A stretch of 64,000 nt of DNA, taken from positions 620,001 through 684,000 of the forward strand of contig CAVWSF010000001.1 in assembly GCA_963757605.1 (NCBI GenBank), given 5' to 3'. The notes beneath the pieces are model-generated. The model was given only the letters and a program-made list of their open reading frames with translations. It was not told the origin of the DNA and made no database searches. This document shows positions 40,979-49,676 of this stretch, piece after piece. Source of the stretch: JAICJC01 sp963757605 (lineage in GTDB: Bacteria > Actinomycetota > Thermoleophilia > Gaiellales > JAICJC01). Position 1 is the first letter of the stretch. Each line of letters starts with the position of its first letter. A program made the position numbers and the translations under genes.

Positions 40979-43075
40979 GTGCATGGCTTAGTGAGGTCGG
41001 GCCTTCTCCTACGGACAGCCGCATTGGCGGCGGTGGCTGTTGCGGCGTCGGCTGCTCCGGCCGCCCATGCCTCCGCGGGCCGCACCGCCGCGCCGCGCGT
41101 CGAGCTGCGCGGGACGGTCAGCCCGCTCGTCGCGAAGGGCCTGGCCCACGTGGTCGGGACGCCCAGCGCCGCCGCGCCGGTGACCGCCGTCGTGGCGTTC
41201 AAGCCGCGTAACGCGATCCTGCTTCACTGGCTGGCCGAGCACTCGACCGGACGGCCGGGCATGACGAACGCCCAGATCCACCAGCTCTTCACGCCGCGGC
41301 CGGCGACGATCGCCGCGGTGCGCTCGTACGTGAGCTCGTACGGCCTGTCGGTCGTTGACTCGTCCGACATGTCGCTCGTCGTCTCGGGCACAGCCGCCGC
41401 GGCGAACGCGGCCTTCGGCGTGAACCTGCGCCTCTACCAGGACGCGCGCGGGACGACCTACCGGGCGCCGTCGCAGAACGCGCGGCTGCCGGCGGGGATC
41501 GCGTCGGTCGTACGGTCGGTGGACGGGCTCGACTCGTCGCTCAAGGCGCACCCGCACTACAAGATCGCGAGGCCTGTGCACGCGGCGGCAGCTCAGAAGA
41601 CCAGGGTCGTGCCGCACGATGTCACGGGGTGCAACGGCGCGAAGCACAAGCAGACCAACACCGGCGCCGGGTTCCTGCCGGGCGACCTCGCATCCGCCTA
41701 CAACTATGCCAACCTCATTACGGGCAGCAGCGACGGCACGGGCCAGACGATCGGCTTCGTCGAGTTCTCGAACTACAACCGCAACGACCCGGTCTTCTTC
41801 AGGCACTGCTTCACGGGCATCGGCGGCCACTTCCCGGCCGACGAGACGATCGGCGGCGGCCCCACCGACCACTTCGGCCAGGTCGAGGTGAACCTCGACC
41901 TCGAGGTCGCGATGGGCGCGGCGCCCGACGCGACCTGGAAGGTCTACAAGGCCGCCAACAACCTGGCGCTCCTGCCGACGATGCTCGCCCATATGCGCAC
42001 CGATCACGTCAGCATCGTGTCCGACAGCTGGGGCCTGTGCGAGCTCTTCGTACCGATCAAGCTGACGGCGAACGAGAACACGGCACTCGAGATGCTCGCC
42101 GTGAGTGGCGCCTCGTTCTACGTGGCTTCCGGCGACGATGGCTCCGCTGACTGCCGCTCGGCGAACCCCGGCGCCAGGTTCCTGGCAATCGACGATCCGT
42201 CCGGCCAGCCCTTCGCGACCGCCGTCGGCGGGACGAACCTGCGCGCCCCTCCGCACGGCGGTCGCCAGGAGAAGGCATGGAAGGGCTCAGGCGGCGGCGT
42301 CTCGATCAACTGGCCCAAGCCGGAATACCAGGGTGGCCCCGCTAACGTCCCGGACGAGCCGGGCGGGTTCTGCTCCAGCGGCCCGGATCACTGCCGGGTG
42401 ACGCCCGACATCGCGATGGACGCCGCCCCGCAGACCGGCTACATTATCCGCAGCCGCGGGCTTGGCGCCGGCTCGACGCCCGTGTGGGACATCGTCGGCG
42501 GCACCAGCGGCGCCGCACCGCTCGCCGCCGCGATCACCGCTGATGCCAACGAGTCCGCTGGCGGTGGTGCAGCGAATCTGGGCTTCGCCAACCCGTTCCT
42601 CTACGGGACCTGGCTCCCGCCGACTTCCACGACATCACCCAGGGCAACAACTCGAACGGGACCGGCTCCAACTGGCCGGCCGACCAGTTCTTCGACCTGG
42701 TCACCGGCCGCGGATCGCTCAAGGGCAGCAACTTCGCGACCACGCTCGCCGACCTACGTCGCCACCGCGCCGACGTTCGACCACACCAAGCTGACCGGCA
42801 CGCATCCGCTGAACCGCAAGCGGGTGAACAAGGGCAAGCTCGTCGACTTCACCGGCCGGCTTACGAACAAGGACACGCCCGGCCCGATCGCCAACCGCCA
42901 AATCATCGTGATCGGGAACGGCAACATCATCGGTGTCGACCGCACCGACGCAAACGGCGTGTGGGACATCAAGTTCAAGGTGAAGAGGCGCACGTCGTGG
43001 CACGCCGTCTTCATGGGCTCGGACATCGAGCGGCCGTCGTTCTCGCCCACGCACCTCGTCCGCATCCTGCATTAG
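40979..43075 (+). CDS. Sedolisin (S53) serine-carboxyl peptidase
   Basis: A 698-residue secreted peptidase. Signal peptide about 1-32; pro-kumamolisin activation domain about 50-190. The catalytic Glu and Asp are in QVEVNLDLEVAMG (about 300), the oxyanion Asp in SGDDGSADC (about 382), and the catalytic Ser in GGTSGAAPL (about 507). Between about 42617 and 42757 the normal sequence lies in another frame (ADFHDITQGNN, the calcium site, then FFDLVTGRGS), so two compensating indels scramble about 47 residues. A beta-sandwich tail follows. GTG start. Confidence 0.85.
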   Translation: MHGLVRSGLLLRTAALAAVAVAASAAPAAHASAGRTAAPRVELRGTVSPLVAKGLAHVVGTPSAAAPVTAVVAFKPRNAILLHWLAEHSTGRPGMTNAQIHQLFTPRPATIAAVRSYVSSYGLSVVDSSDMSLVVSGTAAAANAAFGVNLRLYQDARGTTYRAPSQNARLPAGIASVVRSVDGLDSSLKAHPHYKIARPVHAAAAQKTRVVPHDVTGCNGAKHKQTNTGAGFLPGDLASAYNYANLITGSSDGTGQTIGFVEFSNYNRNDPVFFRHCFTGIGGHFPADETIGGGPTDHFGQVEVNLDLEVAMGAAPDATWKVYKAANNLALLPTMLAHMRTDHVSIVSDSWGLCELFVPIKLTANENTALEMLAVSGASFYVASGDDGSADCRSANPGARFLAIDDPSGQPFATAVGGTNLRAPPHGGRQEKAWKGSGGGVSINWPKPEYQGGPANVPDEPGGFCSSGPDHCRVTPDIAMDAAPQTGYIIRSRGLGAGSTPVWDIVGGTSGAAPLAAAITADANESAGGGAANLGFANPFLYGTWLPPTSTTSPRATTRTGPAPTGRPTSSSTWSPAADRSRAATSRPRSPTYVATAPTFDHTKLTGTHPLNRKRVNKGKLVDFTGRLTNKDTPGPIANRQIIVIGNGNIIGVDRTDANGVWDIKFKVKRRTSWHAVFMGSDIERPSFSPTHLVRILH

Positions 43076-43153
43076 CGGGTGGGGCTAGCCCCACGCCCGT
43101 TCGCGGGCAGGCACCACGGCGGCGGGCTAGACCGGTTCCTAGGCTGCTCCGAC

Positions 43154-43336
43154 ATGGATCACGGAGCACTCAACTCGAAGAACGGCATCCCGCGCTGCGC
43201 CCGCTGCGGCGGCCCGGTGCATCCGCTGCCGCTCGGCTACTTCCAGCTGTGCACGGCATGCCGGCAGTTCACACGCCGAGAGGCCGCGGTCGGGATCGTC
43301 GCGATCGAGGCCTGGCTCGCCGCCGGGCACCCGTAG
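43154..43336 (+). CDS. Small zinc-finger-like protein (60 aa)
   Basis: A 60-residue protein from the ATG at 43154. Two CxxC pairs (RCARCGG and LCTAC, about 17 residues apart) indicate a zinc ribbon, followed by a helix (AAVGIVAIEAWLAAGHP). It ends 4 bp before the convergent guaA stop. No named family recognised. Confidence 0.6.
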   Translation: MDHGALNSKNGIPRCARCGGPVHPLPLGYFQLCTACRQFTRREAAVGIVAIEAWLAAGHP

Positions 43337-43340
43337 CGGC

Positions 43341-44930
43341 TACTCCCACTCGATCGTGCCGGGCGGCTTCGACGAGATGTCGAGCGCGACCCGGTTGACG
43401 CCCGGGACCTCGTTGATGATCCGGCTCGAGATGCGCTCGAGCAGGTCGTAGGGCAGCCGCGCCCAGTCGGCCGTCATCGCGTCCTCCGACGACACGGCCC
43501 GGATCACGATCGGGTAGTCGTAGGTGCGCGCGTCGCCCTTGACGCCGACCGAGCGGATCGGCCGGCAGCACCGCGAAGGTCTGCCAGATCTCGCCGTAGA
43601 GGCCGGCCCGGCGCACCTCCTCGAGCATCACGGCGTCGGCGTCGCGCAGGATGTCGAGCCGCTCCTGCGTGACCTCGCCGACGATCCGGATCGCAAGGCC
43701 GGGGCCCGGGAACGGCTGGCGCCAGACCATCCGCTCGGGCAGGCCCAGCTCCTCGCCGACGCGGCGGGCCTCGTCCTTGAAGACGAGCCGCAGCGGCTCG
43801 ACGAGCTCGAGGTCCATGTCCTCGGGGAGGCCGCCGACGTTGTGGTGCGACTTGATCTTGGCCGCGGTGCGGCTGCCCGACTCGATCACGTCGGAGTAGA
43901 GCGTGCCCTGGACCAGGAACTTGACGTCGCCGAGCGCGCGCGCCTCGTGCTCGAAGATGCGGATGAACTTCTCGCCGATGATGCGCCGCTTCTGCTCGGG
44001 GTCGGTCACGCCGGCCAGCGCGTCGAGGAAGCGCTCGGCGGCGTCGACGTGCACGAGCGGCACGTGGAAGTGGTTCCCGAACGTCTCGACGACCTGCTCG
44101 GCCTCGGACTTCCGCAGGAGGCCGTGGTCGACGAAGACGCAGGTCAGCTGGTCGCCGATGGCGCGGTGGACGAGGAGCGCGGCGACCGCGGAGTCGACGC
44201 CGCCGGAGAGGGCGCAGATGACCTGCTCGTCGCCCACCTGCTCGCGGATCAGCTCGACCTGCTCCTCGATGAACTGGAGCGCCGTCCACGTGGGCGGCGC
44301 CTGGCAGGCGTCGAGCAGGAAGTTGCCGAGGATGTCGGTGCCGCGCGGCGTGTGGGCCACCTCGGGGTGGAACTGGACGCCGAAGAGGCCGCGGTCGCGA
44401 TCCTCCATGCCGGCCACCAGGCGTGGTGTCGACGAGGCCGTGACGCTGAACCCGGCCGGCGCGCGGACGACGCTGTCGCGGTGGCTCATCCAGGCCGTCT
44501 GCTCGGGCGGCAGGTCGCCGAAGAGCAGGCTCCCCTCCCCCAGCATGACCGGCGTCTTGCCGAACTCGCCGATGCCGGTGTTCGAGACCTCGCCGCCGAG
44601 GGCGGCCGCCATGGCCTGCATCCCGTAGCAGATGCCGAGCACCGGGACGCCGAGCTCGAAGATGCCCGGGTCGACCGCCGGCGCGCCCGGCTCGTAGATC
44701 GACGCCGGCCCGCCCGAGAGGATGATGCCGATCGGGTCGCGGGCGGCCAGCTCGGCCGCGGGCGCGTCGTGCGGCACGATCTCGGAGTAGACCCGGCACT
44801 CGCGCACGCGCCGGGCGATCAGCTGGGCGTACTGGGCCCCGAAGTCGACGACCAGCACCGGCCTGTGCCCCGCGCCCGCCTCGTCGGCGACCATCGCGCC
44901 GTCGTGGCCGGGACGCGGGTGGGAGCTCAC
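43341..44930 (-). CDS. guaA: GMP synthase (glutamine-hydrolysing), frameshifted near the C-terminus
   Basis: Converts XMP to GMP. The N-terminal glutaminase has VLGICYGMQAM (Cys) and FGVQFHPEV (His). The ATP-pyrophosphatase domain has the P-loop ALSGGVDSAV (about 225) and GQPFPGPGLAIRI-like WRQPFPGPGLAI. At about 43565 the frame breaks after FAVLPADP; the normal end (RSVGVKGDARTYDYP up to PPGTIEWE and TAG at 43341) is in another frame. Without the shift the length would be about 529 residues. It is coupled to guaB3 by a 4-bp overlap. The enzyme is normally needed for guanine nucleotides, so a sequence error is plausible. Confidence 0.9.
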
Positions 44931-46087
44931 CGGCTCATCCCGATCGCCTGCTCTCGCTGGAGCTTCTTGCCCTCGGTCTGGAGGGCCGGCGCGAACATGA
45001 TCTCGGCCTTCTGGAAGGCGTGGATGGAGTCGTAGCCGGTGGTCGCCATCGACGTGCGGAGCGCCCCCATCAGGTTGAGGGTGCCGTCGTTCTCGGTGGC
45101 CGGGCCGGTGACGATCTGCTCGAGCGTCGCCACCTGGTCGGTCTTGACCCGGGCGCCGCGCGGGAGGCTGGGATGGAACGTCGCCATGCCCCAGTGGTAG
45201 CCGTGGCCGGGCGCCTCCTTGGCGCGCGCGAGCGGCGAGCCGACCATCACGGCGTCGGCGCCGCAGGCGATCGCCTTGGAGATGTCGCCGCCGGTGCGCA
45301 TGCCGCCGTCGGCGATCACGTTCACGTACTGGCCGGTCTCGAGCAGGTGCTGGGTGCGGGCCGCCGACGCGTCGGCGATCGCCGTCGCCTGGGGCACGCC
45401 GACGCCGAGCACGCCCCGGGTGGTGCAGGCCGCGCCCGGCCCGACGCCGACCAGGACGCCGGCGGCGCCGGTGCGCATCAGGTGGAGGGCGGCCTGGTAG
45501 GAGGCGCAGCCGCCGACGATGACCGGCACCGGGAGCTCGGCGCAGAACTCCTTCAGGTTGAGCGGCTCGACGACCGTCGAGACGTGCTCGGCCGAGACGA
45601 CGGTGCCCTGGATCACGAGCACGTCGAGGCCCGCGTCGAGCGCCGCCTGGTAGTGCTCGCGCACCCGCTGGGGCGTGAGCGACGCCGCCGCCAGGACGCC
45701 CTCGGCCTTGATCTCCTTGACCCGCTGGGCGATCAGCTCGGGCTTGACCGGCTCGGCGTAGATCTCCTGCATCGCGTGGGTCGCCTCGCCCTTGTCGTAC
45801 GACGCGATCCGCACGAGCTCCGCGTCGGCGTCCTCGTAGCGCGTCCAGATGCCCTCGAGGTTCAGGACGCCCAGTCCGCCGAGGCGGCCGAGGATGACGG
45901 CCGTCTCGGGCGAGACCACCCCGTCCATCGCCGACGCAAGCAGCGGCAGCTCCATGAGGTGCGGCCCCAGCCGCCAGGCGATGTCGACGTCCTCCGCATC
46001 GCGCGTCCGCCTGCTGGGGACGATCGCGATGTCGTCAAATCCGTATGCGCGTCGCGCCTTCTTGCCCCGCCCGATCTCGATCTCCAC
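44927..46087 (-). CDS. guaB3: GuaB3-type IMP dehydrogenase/GMP reductase family protein
   Basis: A 386-residue barrel protein of the actinobacterial GuaB3 group. YGFDDIAIVPSRRTRD is at the start, then LPLLASAMDGVVSPETA. The catalytic loop is VGVGPGAACTTRGVLGVGVPQ (Cys), followed by VIADGGMRTGGDI for the phosphate site. There is no CBS module. It makes or interconverts purine nucleotides next to guaA, as expected. ATG start. The 117-bp leader holds two hairpins. Confidence 0.92.
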   Translation of the reverse strand: MEIEIGRGKKARRAYGFDDIAIVPSRRTRDAEDVDIAWRLGPHLMELPLLASAMDGVVSPETAVILGRLGGLGVLNLEGIWTRYEDADAELVRIASYDKGEATHAMQEIYAEPVKPELIAQRVKEIKAEGVLAAASLTPQRVREHYQAALDAGLDVLVIQGTVVSAEHVSTVVEPLNLKEFCAELPVPVIVGGCASYQAALHLMRTGAAGVLVGVGPGAACTTRGVLGVGVPQATAIADASAARTQHLLETGQYVNVIADGGMRTGGDISKAIACGADAVMVGSPLARAKEAPGHGYHWGMATFHPSLPRGARVKTDQVATLEQIVTGPATENDGTLNLMGALRTSMATTGYDSIHAFQKAEIMFAPALQTEGKKLQREQAIGMSR

Positions 46088-46110
46088 CGCTCACTGCCTC
46101 CTGGATAGCA

Positions 46111-46146
46111 CACGACCCAGGTGGCGAGAGGCCGGCCTGGGTCGTG
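46111..46146. promoter_or_regulatory. 11-bp inverted repeat in the guaB3-guaA leader
   Basis: CACGACCCAGG / CCTGGGTCGTG with a 14-nt loop, between the PfkB gene end and the guaB3 start. A smaller hairpin (CGAAC-n7-GTTCG, 46170-46186) lies next to it. It could be the pfkB terminator or a structured leader of guaB3. No T tract follows. Confidence 0.5.
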
Positions 46147-46204
46147 AGAATGCACGCTTGGAACTGCGACGAACTTTCAAGGTTCGCGCCAGTCTAGCAG
46201 CGGG

Positions 46205-47170
46205 TCAGGACGCCTTCGCACGGCGCGGCGCGATCTCCTGAACCTCCACCCCGGCGGCGAACCGGGCCACGTCGCGCGGGTCGAAGACGCCGGCTCCGAC
46301 CTCCTTCGTGTTGGCCGCCGCGCACCCGAGCGCGAGCTTGAGAACGTCCTCGTTTTCGCGCTCTGCCTCGAGCCCGCTCAGGAAGCCGGCCAGGAGCGCA
46401 TCGGCCGACCCGACCGTCGCCACCGACTCGACCTGCGGGATCCAGGCCCGGTAGAGGCGGTCGCGGCTGCGGCTCGAGCGCAGGAGCGCGTAGCAGCCGG
46501 TCTTGAGCGTGATGACGACGTTCGCGGCGCCCATCCCGGCGATCTGCGTGAGGCCGAGCTGGAAGTCCTCGTCGGTCTGGAACTCGTGGCCGACCAGGGC
46601 CTCGGCCTCCCGCTGGCTCGGCGAGACCAGGGTCGGCCCCATCGCGAGCGCCTTTCGCAGCGGCTCGCCGTCGCAGTCGACCACGGTGCGCACCTTGCGC
46701 TTTCCCATGTCGCGCACGACGTCGGCGTAGAACGAGGTCGGCACCTTGCGCGGCAGGCTCCCGCCGAGGACCACCGTGGTGATCGCGCCGGACAGGTAGC
46801 GCAGCTTCTCGACGAGGAGCGAGAGCTCGTCCTCGACGATCTCGGGGCCGTACTCGTAGATCTCGGTCTGGACGCTCGAGGTCGGGTCGACCACGACGGT
46901 CGACGTGCGCGACTCGCCGCGGATGCGGACGAAGTCGTTCAGGATGCCCTCGGCGGTCATCTCGTCGAGGATGCGGGCGCCGTTGTGGCCGCCGACGAGC
47001 CCGGTCGCGATCACGGGCTCGCCCAGGCGCTTCAGCGCCCGCGCGACGTTCACTCCCTTACCTCCCGCCATCACCAGCCCCTGCTGGGCGCGGTGGCGAT
47101 GGCCCAGCTGCAGGTTGGCGACGGTGAGGGTCTTGTCGACCGCCGCATTGACGGTCACGGTGAGGATCAT
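46205..47170 (-). CDS. PfkB family sugar kinase (1-phosphofructokinase-like)
   Basis: A 321-residue kinase. The N-terminal MILTVTVNAAVDKTL and the substrate loop VMAGGKGVNVARALKRLG fit the 1-phosphofructokinase/tagatose-6-phosphate kinase branch. The catalytic aspartate is in VGSADALLAGF (usual GAGD). The ATG at 47170 has a GGGGGG ribosome-binding site. No PTS or fructose genes are adjacent, so the precise sugar phosphate is undecided. Confidence 0.85.
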   Translation of the reverse strand: MILTVTVNAAVDKTLTVANLQLGHRHRAQQGLVMAGGKGVNVARALKRLGEPVIATGLVGGHNGARILDEMTAEGILNDFVRIRGESRTSTVVVDPTSSVQTEIYEYGPEIVEDELSLLVEKLRYLSGAITTVVLGGSLPRKVPTSFYADVVRDMGKRKVRTVVDCDGEPLRKALAMGPTLVSPSQREAEALVGHEFQTDEDFQLGLTQIAGMGAANVVITLKTGCYALLRSSRSRDRLYRAWIPQVESVATVGSADALLAGFLSGLEAERENEDVLKLALGCAAANTKEVGAGVFDPRDVARFAAGVEVQEIAPRRAKAS

Positions 47171-47259
47171 CGAGGTGCCCCCCTCATCGGCGGCAGGCAT
47201 TGTATACGCGAGGCAGAGTGCCGCTTTCCCGGGGAGTTTCTTGCCCGTACATTGGAGGG

Positions 47260-47577
47260 GTGTTCGGGTCTAGGAGCCGCGCCGCGGTCACGACCGCCGT
47301 GGTGCTCGAGGTGGGGATCGCCGGCTGGGCGCTCGGCTACGGCCCGCTGTGGCTGCTCGTCATGACGGTCGCGGTGACGATCGCCGACACCGTCTGGGGC
47401 GTCTTCCTGCGCCGGGTGCCGGCTGACATCGCCGGCCTCGAGGTCGCGCTGGCCCTGGCCGTCATGGTCGTGTTCGGCGCCGGCACGTTCCCGGAGGCGG
47501 TCACCGCCGCCGCCTGCTTCGCGTGGCTCATCCGCGACGGGCGCACGGGAACCACTCGGCGCTCGCAGCCGTCCTAG
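47260..47577 (+). CDS. Small membrane protein of unknown function
   Basis: About 105 residues from the GTG at 47260, just behind GGAGGGG. It has about three hydrophobic segments (VVLEVGIAGWALGYGPLWLLVMTVAV in parts, LEVALALAVMVVFGAGTF). No family motif. It is followed 5 bp later by a lipoprotein gene, probably in one transcript. Confidence 0.55.
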   Translation: MFGSRSRAAVTTAVVLEVGIAGWALGYGPLWLLVMTVAVTIADTVWGVFLRRVPADIAGLEVALALAVMVVFGAGTFPEAVTAAACFAWLIRDGRTGTTRRSQPS

Positions 47578-47582
47578 CGAGC

Positions 47583-47999
47583 ATGGAACGCCTGATACCG
47601 GCCGCGAGCATCGCGTGCCTGGCCATGCTCGCCGGCGGCTGTCTCGGCGGTCCGTCGGCATCGCCGGCGACGGGCGGCGGGTCGACGCTCACTCACGACT
47701 CCTCCGAGGGGACGATCCAGGGTCGGGTCTGGACGACAGCATGCGGCGTAACGGCCTGTCATCCGACGCCCTATCGCGGCTCGTTGGTGTTCTGCCGGAC
47801 GATGAACCAGATCGGTCTGTGCCCGTCGGCCCGTGTCGACGCCGACGGCCGCTACCGCATCGCGTTGCCGGGCGGCCGTTACGCCCTCCTCCCCGCCCCG
47901 GGTGCCGGCAACGAGGTCGAGGTCACGCCGCGCTGGGTCTCGGTCGGCTCGGGCCGGACGACCACGCTCGACATCGACGGCGGCAGCCTGACCGACTGA
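47583..47999 (+). CDS. Putative lipoprotein with carboxypeptidase-regulatory-like fold
   Basis: A 138-residue protein from the ATG at 47583. The lipoprotein signal ends in CLAMLAGGCLGG. The mature part has GTIQGRVWTTACG, then RVDADGRYRIALPGGRYALLPAP, the pattern of carboxypeptidase-regulatory (CarboxypepD_reg) beta-sandwich domains. Surface role unknown. Confidence 0.6.
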   Translation: MERLIPAASIACLAMLAGGCLGGPSASPATGGGSTLTHDSSEGTIQGRVWTTACGVTACHPTPYRGSLVFCRTMNQIGLCPSARVDADGRYRIALPGGRYALLPAPGAGNEVEVTPRWVSVGSGRTTTLDIDGGSLTD

Positions 48000-48015
48000 T
48001 CGCCTCCCGCCGGGT

Positions 48016-48801
48016 CTAGCAGGCCAGCTCCATCACGGCCTCGTGCATCGCGCCGCCGCACGTCGTGAGGCAGGAGCCGTCGTGGACGAGCGGCGAGCCG
48101 TCGAGCTGCGTCATCGTCCCGCCGGCCTCGCGCACGATCGGCTCGAGGGGCAGGTAGTCCCAGGCGGCGACGATCGGGTCGACCATCACTTGGGCGGCGC
48201 CGCGGGCGACCAGCATGTGGCCCCAGAAGTCGCCCAGGCTGCGCTCGCGCCAGCAGGCCTCCGCCAGCCGCCGGTAGAGCTCGAAGCGGCCGCGGCGGGT
48301 CATGCTGCGAAGGCCCGACGAGGTGACGACAGCCTCGTCGATCGGCGTCTCGCGCACCGCGATCGGCTCGCCGTTCATGCGGGCGCCCATCCCGTCGGCG
48401 CCCTCGTAGGTCTCCCCCAGCGCCGGCACGTGGCACACGCCGAGCACGGCCCGGCCGTCGACCTGGAGGCCGACGAGGGTCGCCCAGAGCGGGATGCCGA
48501 CCATGTAGCTGTGGGTCGAGTCGATCGGGTCGATCACCCAGGTGCGGGCGCCGGGGCGAGCCGGGCCGCCGGTGGTCGCGGTGTGGCCGCCCTCCTCGCC
48601 GAGCACGTCGTCGTCGGGCCGGGCCTCGGCCAGGCGTGCGCGGATTGCGGCCTCGGAGGCGAGGTCGGCCTCGGTCACCCAGCTCCCGTCGCGCTTCTGG
48701 GTGGGCGGCGGGATGCGGCGGAAGCGCTGGAGCGCCTCGGCGCCGCCCAGCGCGGCCAGCTCGTCTGCGAGGGCGAGGTCGGCCGCCCAGTCGCCGGTCA
48801 C
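48016..48801 (-). CDS. Inositol monophosphatase family phosphatase
   Basis: A 261-residue enzyme. The metal motifs of the family are present: WVTEADLASE (about 54), GEEGG (about 75), WVIDPIDSTHSY (about 92) and AAWDYLPLEPIVREAGG (about 213). The length and motifs fit histidinol-phosphatase (HisN-like) or inositol-phosphatase members; sequence alone does not separate them. The GTG at 48801 overlaps the pyrF stop by 4 bp (GTGA), so it is coupled to pyrimidine genes. Confidence 0.85.
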   Translation of the reverse strand: MTGDWAADLALADELAALGGAEALQRFRRIPPPTQKRDGSWVTEADLASEAAIRARLAEARPDDDVLGEEGGHTATTGGPARPGARTWVIDPIDSTHSYMVGIPLWATLVGLQVDGRAVLGVCHVPALGETYEGADGMGARMNGEPIAVRETPIDEAVVTSSGLRSMTRRGRFELYRRLAEACWRERSLGDFWGHMLVARGAAQVMVDPIVAAWDYLPLEPIVREAGGTMTQLDGSPLVHDGSCLTTCGGAMHEAVMELAC

Positions 48802-49676
48802 ACCGTGACCGCGGCGCGGCGGAGCTCGGCCGCGGCGGTGCGGACGCCCTGCTGCCAGTCGCCTCCGCGCTCGCGCCAGGCGTAGATCACCGAGCGGGCG
48901 GCCACGACGAGGCCGCCGGCGGGGTGGTCGCGGAAGGCGGCGTGCAGGTCGGCGGCCGCGCCGCCCTGGGCGCCGACGCCGGGCAGGAGCAGCGGCTGGT
49001 GCGGCATCAGGTCGCGGGCCCGGGCCACGGCCTCGGGCCAGGTGGCGCCGACCACCGCGCCCACCGCCGAGAGGCCGGACTCGCCGACGAACGGCTCGCC
49101 CCAGCCGGCGATCAGCTCGGCGGTGCGCTCCCAGACGGGCCGGCCGTCGGCCAGCATCGCCTCCTGGAGCTCGGTCGAGCCCGGGTTCGACGTGCGAGCC
49201 AGGACGAAGACCCCGGCGCCGTCGTGGCATGCGGCCAGGAACGGCTCGAGCGAGTCGCCGCCCAGGTACGGGTTCACCGTCACCGCGTCGGCGATCGGTG
49301 GGCCGCCCTCGCGGCGATAGACCCAGGCCTGGGCGTAGGCCTCGGCGGTCGAGCCGATGTCGCCCCGTTTGGCATCGGCGATCACGAGCAGTTCGGCGGC
49401 GCGGGCGTGGGCGCACACCCGCTCGAGGGCGGTCATACCCGGCCCGCCCAGCGCCTCGAAGAAGGCGACCTGCGGCTTCACCGCCGCGACGTTCTCGGCC
49501 ACTGCGTCGATCACGCCCGTGCAGAAGCGCTCGTAGGCCCGCGCCCGCCCGGCCGGGCCGGCATGAAGGCCTGTGATGAGGGCCGGCGGCAGGAGCTCGA
49601 TCCGCGGGTCGAGGCCGACGCAGATCGTGCTGCCGGTCCGCTCGACCTGGGCCGCGAGGCGGTCGCCGAAGTTCAC
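48798..49676 (-). CDS. pyrF: Orotidine-5'-phosphate decarboxylase
   Basis: A 292-residue enzyme of the long (type 2) form. STICVGLDPRIELLP is near the start, the catalytic block is VIADAKRGDIGSTA (Asp-Lys-Asp, about residue 98), then AVTVNPYLGGDSLEPF and LLPGVGAQGG near the end. It makes UMP from OMP. The GTG at 49676 overlaps the upstream nuclease gene by 4 bp. pyrE lies 2.4 kb away on the same strand. Confidence 0.93.
   Translation of the reverse strand: MNFGDRLAAQVERTGSTICVGLDPRIELLPPALITGLHAGPAGRARAYERFCTGVIDAVAENVAAVKPQVAFFEALGGPGMTALERVCAHARAAELLVIADAKRGDIGSTAEAYAQAWVYRREGGPPIADAVTVNPYLGGDSLEPFLAACHDGAGVFVLARTSNPGSTELQEAMLADGRPVWERTAELIAGWGEPFVGESGLSAVGAVVGATWPEAVARARDLMPHQPLLLPGVGAQGGAAADLHAAFRDHPAGGLVVAARSVIYAWRERGGDWQQGVRTAAAELRRAAVTV

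Noticed and set aside
39352..41202. A 616-codon minus-strand frame covering the palindrome and the secreted-protein gene
   Set aside because: Its translation is a biased V/R/D/G-rich sequence with no fold or motif, while the plus strand carries a signal peptide and a coherent protein.
43555..43580. Programmed ribosomal frameshifting in guaA
   Set aside because: No slippery heptamer or downstream pseudoknot is seen at the break, and guaA is not known to use frameshifting.
46088..46204. Purine riboswitch before guaB3
   Set aside because: The hairpins do not have the three-way junction and conserved loops of purine riboswitches.
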